Source: Apostichopus japonicus
Taxonomy: Eukaryota; Echinodermata; Holothuroidea; Aspidochirotida; Stichopodidae
Length of the DNA: 64,000 nt
Assembly: GCF_037975245.1 (NCBI RefSeq)
Contig: NC_092571.1
Location: 22,303,917-22,367,916, forward strand
Direction of reading: 5' to 3'
Positions 8,361 through 22,121 of the stretch are shown in pieces. A program made the translations under genes and the position numbers. Each line of letters starts with the position of its first letter. Positions within the stretch are counted from its first letter, which is position 1. The notes under the pieces are model-generated. The model made no database searches. It had not been told where the DNA came from and saw nothing but the letters and a program-made list of their open reading frames with translations.

Positions 8361-10758
8361 AAGTATTAGTTAATCCACCTAATATCTCAGTCCATACAGT
8401 GGCGCGATGGCTTGGCGCACTGTGCGAGCTGATGATCGAGACTCTCTTTTGCATCCGTGGTTCGAACCCCGGGTGATGACGTCTTTTACAGCAAGTGCCT
8501 ACACGGAGAGCTGTAAGTATTAGTTAATCCACCTAACATCTCAGTCCATACAGTGGCGCGATGGCTTGGCGCACTGTGCGAGCTGATGATCGAGACTCTC
8601 TTTTGCATCCGTGGTTCGAACCCCGGGTGATGACGTCTTTTGCCGATCTTTTACAGCAAGTGCCTACACGGGGAGCTGTAAGTATTAGTTAATCCACCTA
8701 ATATCTCAGTCCATACAGTGGCGCGATGGCTTGGCGCACTGTGCGAGCTGATGATCGAGACTCTCTTTTGCATCCGTGGTTCGAACCCCGGGTGATGACG
8801 TCTTTTACAGCAAGTGCCTACACGGGGAGCTGTAAGTATTAGTTAATCCACCTAACATCTCAGTCCATACAGTGGCGCGATGGCTTGGCGCACTGTGCGA
8901 GCTGATGATCGAGACTCTCTTTTGCATCCGTGGTTCGAACCCCGTGTGATGACGTCTTTTGCCGATCTTTTACAGCAAGTGCCTACACGGGGAGCTGTAA
9001 GTATTAGTTAATCCACCTAATATCTCAGTCCATACAGTGGCGCGATGGCTTGGCGCACTGTGCGAGCTGATGATCGAGACTCTCTTTTGCATCCGTGGTT
9101 CGAACCCCGGGTGATGACGTCTTTTGCCGATCTTTTACAGCAAGTGCCTACACGGGGAGCTGTAAGTATTAGTTAATCCACCTAATATCTCAGTCCATAC
9201 AGTGGCGCGATGGCTTGGCGCACTGTGCGAGCTGATGATCGAGACTCTCTTTTGCATCCGTGGTTCGAACCCCGGGTGATGACGTCTTTTGCCGATCTTT
9301 TACAGCAAGTGCCTACACGGGGAGCTGTAAGTATTAGTTAATCCACCTAATATCTCAGTCCATACAGTGGCGCGATGGCTTGGCGCACTGTGCGAGCTGA
9401 TGATCGAGACTTTCTTTTGCATCCGTGGTTCGAACCCCGGGTGATGACGTCTTTTGCCGATCTTTTACAGCAAGTGCCTACACGGGGAGCTGTAAGTATT
9501 AGTTAATCCACCTAATATCTCAGTCCATACAGTGGCGCGATGGCTTGGCGCACTGTGCGAGCTGATGATCGAGACTCTCTTTTGCATCCGTGGTTCGAAC
9601 CCCGGGTGATGACGTCTTTTGCCGATCTTTTACAGCAAGTGCCTACACGGGGAGCTGTAAGTATTAGTTAATCCACCTAATATCTCAGTCCATACAGTGT
9701 CGCGATGGCTTGGCGCACTGTGCGAGCTGATGATCGAGACTCTCTTTTGCATCCGTGGTTCGAACCCCGGGTGATGACGTCTTTTGCCGATCTTTTACAG
9801 CAAGTGCCTACACGGGGAGCTGTAAGTATTAGTTAGTCCACCTAATATCTCAGTCCATACAGTGGCGCGATGGCTTGGCGCACTGTGCGAGCTGATGATC
9901 GAGACTCTCTTTTGCATCCGTGGTTCGAACCCCGGGTGATGACGTCTTTTACAGCAAGTGCCTACACGGGGAGCTGTAAGTATTAGTTAATCCACCTAAC
10001 ATCTCAGTCCATACAGTGGCGCGATGGCTTGGCGCACTGTGCGAGCTGATGATCGAGACTCTCTTTTGCATCCGTGGTTCGAACCCCGGGTGATGACGTC
10101 TTTTGCCGATCTTTTACAGCAAGTGCCTACACGGGGAGCTGTAAGTATTAGTTAATCCACCTAATATCTAAGTCCATACAGTGGCGCGATGGCTTGGCGC
10201 ACTGTGCGAGCTGATGATCGAGACTCTCTTTTGCATCCGTGGTTCGAACCCCGGGTGATGACGTCTTTTACAGCAAGTGCCTACACGGGGAGCTGTAAGT
10301 ATTAGTTAATCCACCTAATATCTCAGTCCATACAGTGGCGCGATGGCTTGGCGCACTGTGCGAGCTGATGATCGAGACTCTCTTTTGCATCCGTGGTTCG
10401 AACCCCGGGTGATGACGTCTTTTACAGCAAGTGCCTACACGGGGAGCTGTAAGTATTAGTTAATCCACCTAACATCTCAGTCCATACAGTGGCGCGATGG
10501 CTTGGCGCACTGTGCGAGCTGATGATCGAGACTCTCTTTTGCATCCGTGGTTCTAACCCCGGGTGATGACGTCTTTTACAGCAAGTGCCTACACGGGGAG
10601 CTGTAAGTATTAGTTAATCCACCTAACATCTCAGTCCATACAGTGGCGCGATGGCTTGGCGCACTGTGCGAGCTGATGATCGAGACTCTCTTTTGCATCC
10701 GTGGTTCCAACCCCGGGTGATGACGTCTTTTACAGCAAGTGCCTACACGGGGAGCTGT

Positions 10759-10924
10759 AAGTATTAGTTAATCCACCTAATATCTCAGTCCATACAGTGG
10801 CGCGATGGCTTGGCGCACTGTGCGAGCTGATGATCGAGACTCTCTTTTGCATCCGTGGTTCGAACCCCGGGTGATGACGTCTTTTGCCGATTTTTTTACA
10901 GCAAGTGCCTACACGGGGAGCTGT
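10759..10924 (+). repeat. Long unit with T7 tract (166 bp)
   Basis: GCCGATCTTTTAC reads GCCGATTTTTTTAC: C-to-T plus one added T gives seven consecutive T residues at 10,891-10,897. Two further units share the allele (11,717-11,882 and 18,283-18,448). The latter pair are duplicates of each other (offset 6,566 bp), whereas the unit that corresponds to this one by position, at 17,326, lacks it. Confidence 0.85.
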
Positions 10925-13900
10925 AAGTATTAGTTAATCCACCTAATATCTCAGTCCATACAGTGGCGCGATGGCTTGGCGCACTGTGCGAGCTGATGAT
11001 CGAGACTCTCTTTTGCATCCGTGGTTCGAACCCCGGGTGATGACGTCTTTTACAGCAAGTGCCTACACGGGGAGCTGTAAGTATTAGTTAATCCACCTAA
11101 CATCTCAGTCCATACAGTGGCGCGATGGCTTGGCGCACTGTGCGAGCTGATGATCGAGACTCTCTTTTGCATCCGTGGTTCGAACCCCGGGTGATGACGT
11201 CTTTTACAGCAAGTGCCTACACGGGGAGCTGTAAGTATTAGTTAATCCACCTAACATCTCAGTCCATACAGTGGCGCGATGGCTTGGCGCACTGTGCGAG
11301 CTGATGATCGAGACTCTCTTTTGCATCCGTGGTTCGAACCCCGGGTGATGACGTCTTTTGCCGATCTTTTACAGCAAGTGCCTACACGGGGAGCTGTAAG
11401 TATTAGTTAATCCACCTAATATCTCAGTCCATACAGTGGCGCGATGGCTTGGCGCACTGTGCGAGCTGATGATCGAGACTCTCTTTTGCATCCGTGGTTC
11501 GAACCCCGGGTGATGACGTCTTTTACAGCAAGTGCCTACACGGGGAGCTGTAAGTATTAGTTAATCCACCTAACATCTCAGTCCATACAGTGGCGCGATG
11601 GCTTGGCGCACTGTGCGAGCTGATGATCGAGACTCTCTTTTGCATCCGTGGTTAGAACCCCGGGTGATGACGTCTTTTGCCGATCTTTTACAGCAAGTGC
11701 TTACACGGGGAGCTGTAAGTATTAGTTAATCCACCTAATATCTCAGTCCATACAGTGGCGCGATGGCTTGGCGCAATGTGCGAGCTGATGATCGAGACTC
11801 TCTTTTGCATCCGTGGTTCGAACCCCGGGTGATGACGTCTTTTGCCGATTTTTTTACAGCAAATGCCTACACGGGGAGCTGTAAGTATTAGTTAATCCAC
11901 CTAATATCTCAGTCCATACAGTGGCGCGATGGCTTGGCGCACTGTGCGAGCTTATGATCGAGACTCTCTTTTGCATCCGTGGTTCGAACCCCGGGTGATG
12001 ACGTCTTTTACAGCAAGTGCCTACACGGGGAGCTGTAAGTATTAGTTAATCCACCTAACATCTCAGTCCATACAGTGGCGCGATGGCTTGGCGCACTGTG
12101 CGAGCTGATGATCGAGACTCTCTTTTGCATCCGTGGTTCGAACCCCGGGTGATGACGTCTTTTACAGCAAGTGCCTACACGGGGAGCTGTAAGTATTAGT
12201 TAATCCACCTAACATCTCAGTCCATACAGTGGCGCGATGGCTTGGCGCACTGTGCGAGCTGATGATCGAGACTCTTTTGCATCCGTGGTTCGAACCCCGG
12301 GTGATGACGTCTTTTGCCGATCTTTTACAGCAAGTGCCTACACGGGGAGCTGTAAGTATTAGTTAATCCACCTAATATCTCAGTCCATACAGTGGCGCGA
12401 TGGCTTGGCGCACTGTGCGAGCTGATGATCGAGACTCTCTTTTGCATCCGTGGTTCGAACCCCGGGTGATGACGTCTTTTACAGCAAGTGCCTACACGGG
12501 GAGCTGTAAGTATTAGTTAATCCACCTAACATCTCAGTCCATACAGTGGCGCGATGGCTTGGCGCACTGTGCGAGCTGATGATCGAGACTCTCTTTTGCA
12601 TCCGTGGTTCGAACCCCGGGTGATGACGTCTTTTGCCGATCTTTTACAGCAAGTGCCTACACGGGGAGCTGTAAGTATTAGTTAATCCACCTAATATCTC
12701 AGTCCATACAGTGGCGCGATGGCTTGGCGCACTGTGCGAGCTGATGATCGAGACTCTCTTTTGCATCCGTGGTTCGAACCCCGGGTGATGACGTCTTTTG
12801 CCGATCTTTTACAGCAAGTGCCTACACGGGGAGCTGTAAGTATTAGTTAATCCACCTAATATCTCAGTCCATACAGTGGCGCGATGGCTTGGCGCACTGT
12901 GCGAGCTGATGATCGAGACTCTCTTTTGCATCCGTGGTTCGAACCCCGGGTGATGACGTCTTTTGCCGATCTTTTACAGCAAGTGCCTACACGGGGAGCT
13001 GTAAGTATTAGTTAATCCACCTAATATCTCAGTCCATACAGTGGCGCGATGGCTTGGCGCACTGTGCGAGCTGATGATCGAGACTCTCTTTTGCATCCGT
13101 GGTTCGAACCCCGGGTGATGACGTCTTTTACAGCAAGTGCCTACACGGGGAGCTGTAAGTATTAGTTAATCCACCTAACATCTCAGTCCATACAGTGGCG
13201 CGATGGCTTGGCGCACTGTGCGAGCTGATGATCGAGACTCTCTTTTGCATCCGTGGTTCGAACCCCGGGTGATGACGTCTTTTGCCGATCTTTTACAGCA
13301 AGTGCCTACACGGGGAGCTGTAAGTATTAGTTAATCCACCTAATATCTCAGTCCATACAGTGGCGCGATGGCTTGGCGCACTGTGCGAGCTGATGATCGA
13401 GACTCTCTTTTGCATCCGTGGTTCGAACCCCGGGTGATGACGTCTTTTACAGCAAGTGCCTACACGGGGAGCTGTAAGTATTAGTTAATCCACCTAACAT
13501 CTCAGTCCATACAGTGGCGCGATGGCTTGGCGCACTGTGCGAGCTGATGATCGAGACTCTCTTTTGCATCCGTGGTTCGAACCCCGGGTGATGACGTCTT
13601 TTGCCGATCTTTTACAGCAAGTGCCTACACGGGGAGCTGTAAGTATTAGTTAATCCACCTAATATCTCAGTCCATACAGTGGCGCGATGGCTTGGCGCAC
13701 TGTGCGAGCTGATGATCGAGACTCTCTTTTGCATCCGTGGTTCGAACCCCGGGTGATGACGTCTTTTACAGCAAGTGCCTACACGGGGAGCTGTATGTAT
13801 TAGTTAATCCACCTAACATCTCAGTCCATACAGTGGCGCGATGGCTTGGCGCACTGTGCGAGCTGATGATCGAGACTCTCTTTTGCATCCGTGGTTCGAA

Positions 13901-15554
13901 CCCCGGGTGATGACGTCTTTTGCCGATCTTTTACAGCAAGTGCCTACACGGGGAGCTGTAAGTATTAGTTAATCCACCTAACATCGCAGTCCATACAGTG
14001 GCGCGATGGCTTGGCGCACTGTGCGAGCTGATGATCGAGACTCTCTTTTGCATCCGTGGTTCGAACCCCGGGTGATGACGTCTTTTGCCGATCTTTTACA
14101 GCAAGTGCCTACACGGGGAGCTGTAAGTATTAGTTAATCCACCTAATATCTCAGTCCATACAGTGGCGCGATGGCTTGGCGCACTGTGCGAGCTGATGAT
14201 CGAGACTCTCTTTTGCATCCGTGGTTCGAACCCCGGGTGATGACGTCTTTTGCCGATCTTTTACAGCAAGTGCCTACACGGGGAGCTGTAAGTATTAGTT
14301 AATCCACCTAATATCTCAGTCCATACAGTGGCGCGATGGCTTGGCGCACTGTGCGAGCTGATGATCGAGACTCTCTTTTGCATCCGTGGTTCGAACCCCG
14401 GGTGATGACGTCTTTTACAGCAAGTGCCTACACGGGGAGCTGTAAGTATTAGTTAATCCACCTAACATCTCAGTCCATACAGTGGCGCGATGGCTTGGCG
14501 CACTGTGCGAGCTGATGATCGAGACTCTCTTTTGCATCCGTGGTTCGAACCCCTGGTGATGGCTTCTTTTACAGCAATTGCCTACACGGGGAGCTGTAAG
14601 TATTAGTTAATCCACCTAACATCTCAGTCCATACAGTGGCGCGATGGCTTGGCGCACTGTGCGAGCTGATGATGAGACTCTCTTTTGCATCCGTGGTTCG
14701 AACCCCGGGTGATGACGTCTTTTGCCGATCTTTTACAGTAAGTGCCTACACGGGGAGCTGTAAGTATTAGTTAATCCACCTAATATCTCAGTCCATACAG
14801 TGGCGCGATGGCTTGGCGCACTGTGCGAGCTGATGATCGAGACTCTCTTTTGCATCCGTGGTTCGAACCCCGGGTGATGACGTCTTTTACAGCAAGTGCC
14901 TACACGGGGAGCTGTAAGTATTAGTTAATCCACCTAACATCTCAGTCCATACAGTGGCGCGATGGCTTGGCGCACTGTGCGAGCTGATGATCGAGACTCT
15001 CTTTTGCATCCGTGGTTCGAACCCCGGGTGATGACGTCTTTTGCCGATCTTTTACAGCAAGTGCCTACACGGGGAGCTGTAAGTATTAGTTAATCCACCT
15101 AATATCTCAGTCCATACAGTGGCGCGATGGCTTGGCGCACTGTGCGAGCTGATGATCGAGACTCTCTTTTGCATCCGTGGGTTCGAACCCCGGGTGATGA
15201 CGTCTTTTACAGCAAGTGCCTACACGGGGAGCTGTAAGTATTAGTTAATCCACCTAATATCTCAGTCCATACAGTGGCGCGATGGCTTGGCGCACTGTGC
15301 GAGCTGATGATCGAGACTCTCTTTTGCATCCGTGGTTCGAACCCCGGGTGATGACGTCTTTTGCCGATCTTTTACAGCAAGTGCCTACACGGGGAGCTGT
15401 AAGTATTAGTTAATCCACCTAATATCTCAGTCCATACAGTGGCGCGATGGCTTGGCGCACTGTGCGAGCTGATGATCGAGACTCTCTTTTGCATCCGTGG
15501 TTCGAACCCCGGGTGATGACGTCTTTTACAGCAAGTGCCTACACGGGGAGCTGT
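10925..15554 (+). repeat. Higher-order segment B, copy 1 (about 4.63 kb)
   Basis: The segment recurs at 17,491-22,121 at an offset of 6,566 bp, becoming 6,567 after a 1-bp deletion in copy 1 (GATGATGAGAC near 14,672). At least eight rare variants are shared in order: GGTTAGAACC (11,654), GTGCTTAC (about 11,700), T7 (11,849), GACTCTTTTGC (about 12,271), CTGTATGT (13,795), the divergent CTGGTGATGGCTTC unit (14,444), ACAGTAAG (14,736) and GTGGGTTCG (15,181). Left and right limits come from where unit pattern and variants stop agreeing. Confidence 0.85.
14444..14597 (+). repeat. Divergent short unit with clustered substitutions
   Basis: Within about 36 bp this unit has four substitutions: CCCTGGTG for CCCGGGTG, GATGGCTTC for GATGACGTC (two changes), and CAATTGCC for CAAGTGCC. 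Typical units have 0-3 over the whole 165 bp. The cluster abolishes the CCCGGG and GACGTC palindromes. The same cluster is present in 21,010-21,163, the partner in segment B, so it predates that duplication. CAATTGCC alone also occurs near 22,748 and 26,763. Confidence 0.85.
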
Positions 15555-16214
15555 AAGTATTAGTTAATCCACCTAATATCTCAGTCCATACAGTGGCGCG
15601 ATGGCTTGGCGCACTGTGCGAGCTGATGATCGAGACTCTCTTTTGCATCCGTGGTTAGAACCCCGGGTGATGACGTCTTTTGCCGATCTTTTACAGCAAG
15701 TGCCTACACGGGGAGCTGTAAGTATTAGTTAATCCACCTAATATCTCAGTCCATACAGTGGCGCGATGGCTTGGCGCACTGTGCGAGCTGATGATCGAGA
15801 CTCTCTTTTGCATCCGTGGTTCGAACCCCGGGTGATGACGTCTTTTGCCGATCTTTTACAGCAAGTGCCTACACGGGGAGCTGTAAGTATTAGTTAATCC
15901 ACCTAACATCTCAGTCCATACAGTGGCGCGATGGCTTGGCGCACTGTGCGAGCTGATGATCGAGACTCTCTTTTGCATCCGTGGTTCGAACCCCGGGTGA
16001 TGACGTCTTTTGCCGATCTTTTACAGCAAGTGCCTACACGGGGAGCTGTAAGTATTAGTTAATCCACCTAATATCTCAGTCCATACAGTGGCGCGATGGC
16101 TTGGCGCACTGTGCGAGCTGATGATCGAGACTCTCTTTTGCATCCGTGGTTCGAACCCCGGGTGATGACGTCTTTTGCCGATCTTTTACAGTAAGTGCCT
16201 ACACGGGGAGCTGT

Positions 16215-17490
16215 AAGTATTAGTTAATCCACCTAATATCTCAGTCCATACAGTGGCGCGATGGCTTGGCGCACTGTGCGAGCTGATTATCGAGACTCTC
16301 TTTTGCATCCGTGGTTCCAACCCCGGGTGATGACGTCTTTTACAGCAAGTTCCTACACGGGGAGCTGTAAGTATTAGTTAATCCACCTAACATCTCAGTC
16401 CATACAGTGGCGCGATGGCTTGGCGCACTGTGCGAGCTGATGATCGAGACTCTCTTTTGCATCCGTGGTTCGAACCCCGGATGATGACGTCTTTTGCCGA
16501 TCTTTTACAGCAAGTGCCTACACGGGGAGCTGTAAGTATTAGTTAATCCACCTAATATCTCAGTCCATACAGTGGCGCGATGGCTTGGCACACTGTGCGA
16601 GCTGATGATCGAGACTCTCTTTTGCATCCGTGGTTCGAACCCCGGGTGATGACGTCTTTTACAGCAAGTGCCTACACGGGGAGCTGTAAGTATTAGTTAA
16701 TCCACCTAACATCTCAGTCCATACAGTGGCGCGATGGCTTGGCGCACTGTGCGAGCTGATGATCGAGACTCTCTTTTGCATCCGTGGTTCGAACCCCGGG
16801 TGATGACGTCTTTTACAGCAAGTGCCTACACGGGGAGCTGTAAGTATTAGTTAATCCACCAAACATCTCAGTCCATACAGTGGCGCGATTGCTTGGCGCA
16901 CTGTGCGAGCTGATGATCGAGACTCTCTTTTGCATCCGTGGTTCGAACCCCGGGTGATGACGTCTTTTGCCGATCTTTTACAGCAAGTGCCTACACGGGG
17001 AGCTGTAAGTATTAGTTAATCCACCTAATATCTCAGTCCATACAGTGGCGCGATGGCTTGGCGCACTGTGCGAGCTGATGATCGAGACTCTCTTTTGCAT
17101 CCGTGGTTCGAACCCCGGGTGATGACGTCTTTTACAGCAAGTGCCTACACGGGGAGCTGTAAGTATTAGTTAATCCACCTAACATCTCAGTCCATACAGT
17201 GGCGCGATGGCTTGGCGCACTGTGCGAGCTGATGATCGAGACTCTCTTTTGCATCCGTGGTTCGAACCCCGGGTGATGACGTCTTTTGCCGATCTTTTAC
17301 AGCAAGTGCCTACACGGGGAGCTGTAAGTATTAGTTAATCCACCTAATATCTCAGTCCATACAGTGGCGCGATTGCTTGGCGCACTGTGCGAGCTGATGA
17401 TCGAGACTCTCTTTTGCATCCGTGGTTCGAACCCCGGGTGATGACGTCTTTTGCCGATCTTTTACAGCAAGTGCCTACACGGGGAGCTGT
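16215..17490 (+). repeat. Marker cassette C (GATTAT...CACAC...GATTGC), first copy
   Basis: Ordered markers: a short unit with CTGATTATCG and CAAGTTCC (16,215), a long C unit, a short unit with GGCACACTG (16,534), a short C unit, a long C unit with GATTGC (16,842), then short, long, and a T-type long unit with GATTGC (17,326). The same order begins again at 24,223, 30,817, 32,412 and 34,810, with an abbreviated form at 23,266. It is a higher-order repeat whose members differ in how many plain units are inserted or lost. Confidence 0.8.
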
Positions 17491-20400
17491 AAGTATTAGT
17501 TAATCCACCTAATATCTCAGTCCATACAGTGGCGCGATGGCTTGGCGCACTGTGCGAGCTGATGATCGAGACTCTCTTTTGCATCCGTGGTTCGAACCCC
17601 GGGTGATGACGTCTTTTACAGCAAGTGCCTACACGGGGAGCTGTAAGTATTAGTTAATCCACCTAACATCTCAGTCCATACAGTGGCGCGATGGCTTGGC
17701 GCACTGTGCGAGCTGATGATCGAGACTCTCTTTTGCATCCGTGGTTCGAACCCCGGGTGATGACGTCTTTTACAGCAAGTGCCTACACGGGGAGCTGTAA
17801 GTATTAGTTAATCCACCTAACATCTCAGTCCATACAGTGGCGCGATGGCTTGGCGCACTGTGCGAGCTGATGATCGAGACTCTCTTTTGCATCCGTGGTT
17901 CGAACCCCGGGTGATGACGTCTTTTGCCGATCTTTTACAGCAAGTGCCTACACGGGGAGCTGTAAGTATTAGTTAATCCACCTAATATCTCAGTCCATAC
18001 AGTGGCGCGATGGCTTGGCGCACTGTGCGAGCTGATGATCGAGACTCTCTTTTGCATCCGTGGTTCGAACCCCGGGTGATGACGTCTTTTACAGCAAGTG
18101 CCTACACGGGGAGCTGTAAGTATTAGTTAATCCACCTAACATCTCAGTCCATACAGTGGCGCGATGGCTTGGCGCACTGTGCGAGCTGATGATCGAGACT
18201 CTCTTTTGCATCCGTGGTTAGAACCCCGGGTGATGACGTCTTTTGCCGATCTTTTACAGCAAGTGCTTACACGGGGAGCTGTAAGTATTAGTTAATCCAC
18301 CTAATATCTCAGTCCATACAGTGGCGCGATGGCTTGGCGCACTGTGCGAGCTGATGATCGAGACTCTCTTTTGCATCCGTGGTTCGAACCCCGGGTGATG
18401 ACGTCTTTTGCCGATTTTTTTACAGCAAGTGCCTACACGGGGAGCTGTAAGTATTAGTTAATCCACCTAATATCTCAGTCCATACAGTGGCGCGATGGCT
18501 TGGCGCACTGTGCGAGCTGATGATCGAGACTCTCTTTTGCATCCGTGGTTCGAACCCCGGGTGATGACGTCTTTTACAGCAAGTGCCTACACGGGGAGCT
18601 GTAAGTATTAGTTAATCCACCTAACATCTCAGTCCATACAGTGGCGCGATGGCTTGGCGCACTGTGCGAGCTGATGATCGAGACTCTCTTTTGCATCCGT
18701 GGTTCGAACCCCGGGTGATGACGTCTTTTACAGCAAGTGCCTACACGGGGAGCTGTAAGTATTAGTTAATCCACCTAACATCTCAGTCCATACAGTGGCG
18801 CGATGGCTTGGCGCACTGTGCGAGCTGATGATCGAGACTCTTTTGCATCCGTGGTTCGAACCCCGGGTGATGACGTCTTTTGCCGATCTTTTACAGCAAG
18901 TGCCTACACGGGGAGCTGTAAGTATTAGTTAATCCACCTAATATCTCAGTCCATACAGTGGCGCGATGGCTTGGCGCACTGTGCGAGCTGATGATCGAGA
19001 CTCTCTTTTGCATCCGTGGTTCGAACCCCGGGTGATGACGTCTTTTACAGCAAGTGCCTACACGGGGAGCTGTAAGTATTAGTTAATCCACCTAACATCT
19101 CAGTCCATACAGTGGCGCGATGGCTTGGCGCACTGTGCGAGCTGATGATCGAGACTCTCTTTTGCATCCGTGGTTCGAACCCCGGGTGATGACGTCTTTT
19201 GCCGATCTTTTACAGCAAGTGCCTACACGGGGAGCTGTAAGTATTAGTTAATCCACCTAATATCTCAGTCCATACAGTGGCGCGATGGCTTGGCGCACTG
19301 TGCGAGCTGATGATCGAGACTCTCTTTTGCATCCGTGGTTCGAACCCCGGGTGATGACGTCTTTTGCCGATCTTTTACAGCAAGTGCCTACACGGGGAGC
19401 TGTAAGTATTAGTTAATCCACCTAATATCTCAGTCCATACAGTGGCGCGATGGCTTGGCGCACTGTGCGAGCTGATGATCGAGACTCTCTTTTGCATCCG
19501 TGGTTCGAACCCCGGGTGATGACGTCTTTTGCCGATCTTTTACAGCAAGTGCCTACACGGGGAGCTGTAAGTATTAGTTAATCCACCTAATATCTCAGTC
19601 CATACAGTGGCGCGATGGCTTGGCGCACTGTGCGAGCTGATGATCGAGACTCTCTTTTGCATCCGTGGTTCGAACCCCGGGTGATGACGTCTTTTACAGC
19701 AAGTGCCTACACGGGGAGCTGTAAGTATTAGTTAATCCACCTAACATCTCAGTCCATACAGTGGCGCGATGGCTTGGCGCACTGTGCGAGCTGATGATCG
19801 AGACTCTCTTTTGTATCCGTGGTTCGAACCCCGGGTGATGACGTCTTTTGCCGATCTTTTACAGCAAGTGCCTACACGGGGAGCTGTAAGTATTAGTTAA
19901 TCCACCTAATATCTCAGTCCATACAGTGGCGCGATGGCTTGGCGCACTGTGCGAGCTGATGATCGAGACTCTCTTTTGCATCCGTGGTTCGAACCCCGGG
20001 TGATGACGTCTTTTACAGCAAGTGCCTACACGGGGAGCTGTAAGTATTAGTTAATCCACCTAACATCTCAGTCCATACAGTGGCGCGATGGCTTGGCGCA
20101 CTGTGCGAGCTGATGATCGAGACTCTCTTTTGCATCCGTGGTTCGAACCCCGGGTGATGACGTCTTTTCCCGATCTTTTACAGCAAGTGCCTACACGGGG
20201 AGCTGTAAGTATTAGTTAATCCACCTAATATCTCAGTCCATACAGTGGCGCGATGGCTTGGCGCACTGTGCGAGCTGATGATCGAGACTCTCTTTTGCAT
20301 CCGTGGTTCGAACCCCGGGTGATGACGTCTTTTACAGCAAGTGCCTACACGGGGAGCTGTATGTATTAGTTAATCCACCTAACATCTCAGTCCATACAGT

Positions 20401-22121
20401 GGCGCGATGGCTTGGCGCACTGTGCGAGCTGATGATCGAGACTCTCTTTTGCATCCGTGGTTCGAACCCCGGGTGATGACGTCTTTTGCCGATCTTTTAC
20501 AGCAAGTGCCTACACGGGGAGCTGTAAGTATTAGTTAATCCACCTAACATCTCAGTCCATACAGTGGCGCGATGGCTTGGCGCACTGTGCGAGCTGATGA
20601 TCGAGACTCTCTTTTGCATCCGTGGTTCGAACCCCGGGTGATGACGTCTTTTGCCGATCTTTTACAGCAAGTGCCTACACGGGGAGCTGTAAGTATTAGT
20701 TAATCCACCTAATATCTCAGTCCATACAGTGGCGCGATGGCTTGGCGCACTGTGCGAGCTGATGATCGAGACTCTCTTTTGCATCCGTGGTTCGAACCCC
20801 GGGTGATGACGTCTTTTGCCGATCTTTTACAGCAAGTGCCTACACGGGGAGCTGTAAGTATTAGTTAATCCACCTAATATCTCAGTCCATACAGTGGCGC
20901 GATGGCTTGGCGCACTGTGCGAGCTGATGATCGAGACTCTCTTTTGCATCCGTGGTTCGAACCCCGGGTGATGACGTCTTTTACAGCAAGTGCCTACACG
21001 GGGAGCTGTAAGTATTAGTTAATCCACCTAACATCTCAGTCCATACAGTGGCGCGATGGCTTGGCGCACTGTGCGAGCTGATGATCGAGACTCTCTTTTG
21101 CATCCGTGGTTCGAACCCCTGGTGATGGCTTCTTTTACAGCAATTGCCTACACGGGGAGCTGTAAGTATTAGTTAATCCACCTAACATCTCAGTCCATAC
21201 AGTGGCGCGATGGCTTGGCGCACTGTGCGAGCTGATGATCGAGACTCTCTTTTGCATCCGTGGTTCGAACCCCGGGTGATGACGTCTTTTGCCGATCTTT
21301 TACAGTAAGTGCCTACACGGGGAGCTGTAAGTATTAGTTAATCCACCTAATATCTCAGTCCATACAGTGGCGCGATGGCTTGGCGCACTGTGCGAGCTGA
21401 TGATCGAGACTCTCTTTTGCATCCGTGGTTCGAACCCCGGGTGATGACGTCTTTTACAGCAAGTGCCTACACGGGGAGCTGTAAGTATTAGTTAATCCAC
21501 CTAACATCTCAGTCCATACAGTGGCGCGATGGCTTGGCGCACTGTGCGAGCTGATGATCGAGACTCTCTTTTGCATCCGTGGTTCGAACCCCGGGTGATG
21601 ACGTCTTTTGCCGATCTTTTACAGCAAGTGCCTACACGGGGAGCTGTAAGTATTAGTTAATCCACCTAATATCTCAGTCCATACAGTGGCGCGATGGCTT
21701 GGCGCACTGTGCGAGCTGATGATCGAGACTCTCTTTTGCATCCGTGGGTTCGAACCCCGGGTGATGACGTCTTTTACAGCAAGTGCCTACACGGGGAGCT
21801 GTAAGTATTAGTTAATCCACCTAATATCTCAGTCCATACAGTGGCGCGATGGCTTGGCGCACTGTGCGAGCTGATGATCGAGACTCTCTTTTGCATCCGT
21901 GGTTCGAACCCCGGGTGATGACGTCTTTTGCCGATCTTTTACAGCAAGTGCCTACACGGGGAGCTGTAAGTATTAGTTAATCCACCTAATATCTCAGTCC
22001 ATACAGTGGCGCGATGGCTTGGCGCACTGTGCGAGCTGATGATCGAGACTCTCTTTTGCATCCGTGGTTCGAACCCCGGGTGATGACGTCTTTTACAGCA
22101 AGTGCCTACACGGGGAGCTGT
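17491..22121 (+). repeat. Higher-order segment B, copy 2
   Basis: Carries the same ordered variants as 10,925-15,554: GGTTAGAACC (18,220), T7 (18,415), GACTCTTTTGC (18,837), CTGTATGT (20,361), CTGGTGATGGCTTC (21,119), ACAGTAAG (21,302) and GTGGGTTCG (21,747). Differences private to one copy include GCGCAATGTG and CTTATGATC (copy 1, 11,775 and 11,953) and TTTTCCCGATC (copy 2, 20,168). Agreement ends where a short unit is followed by a C-type unit here (22,122) but by a T-type unit in copy 1 (15,555). Confidence 0.85.
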
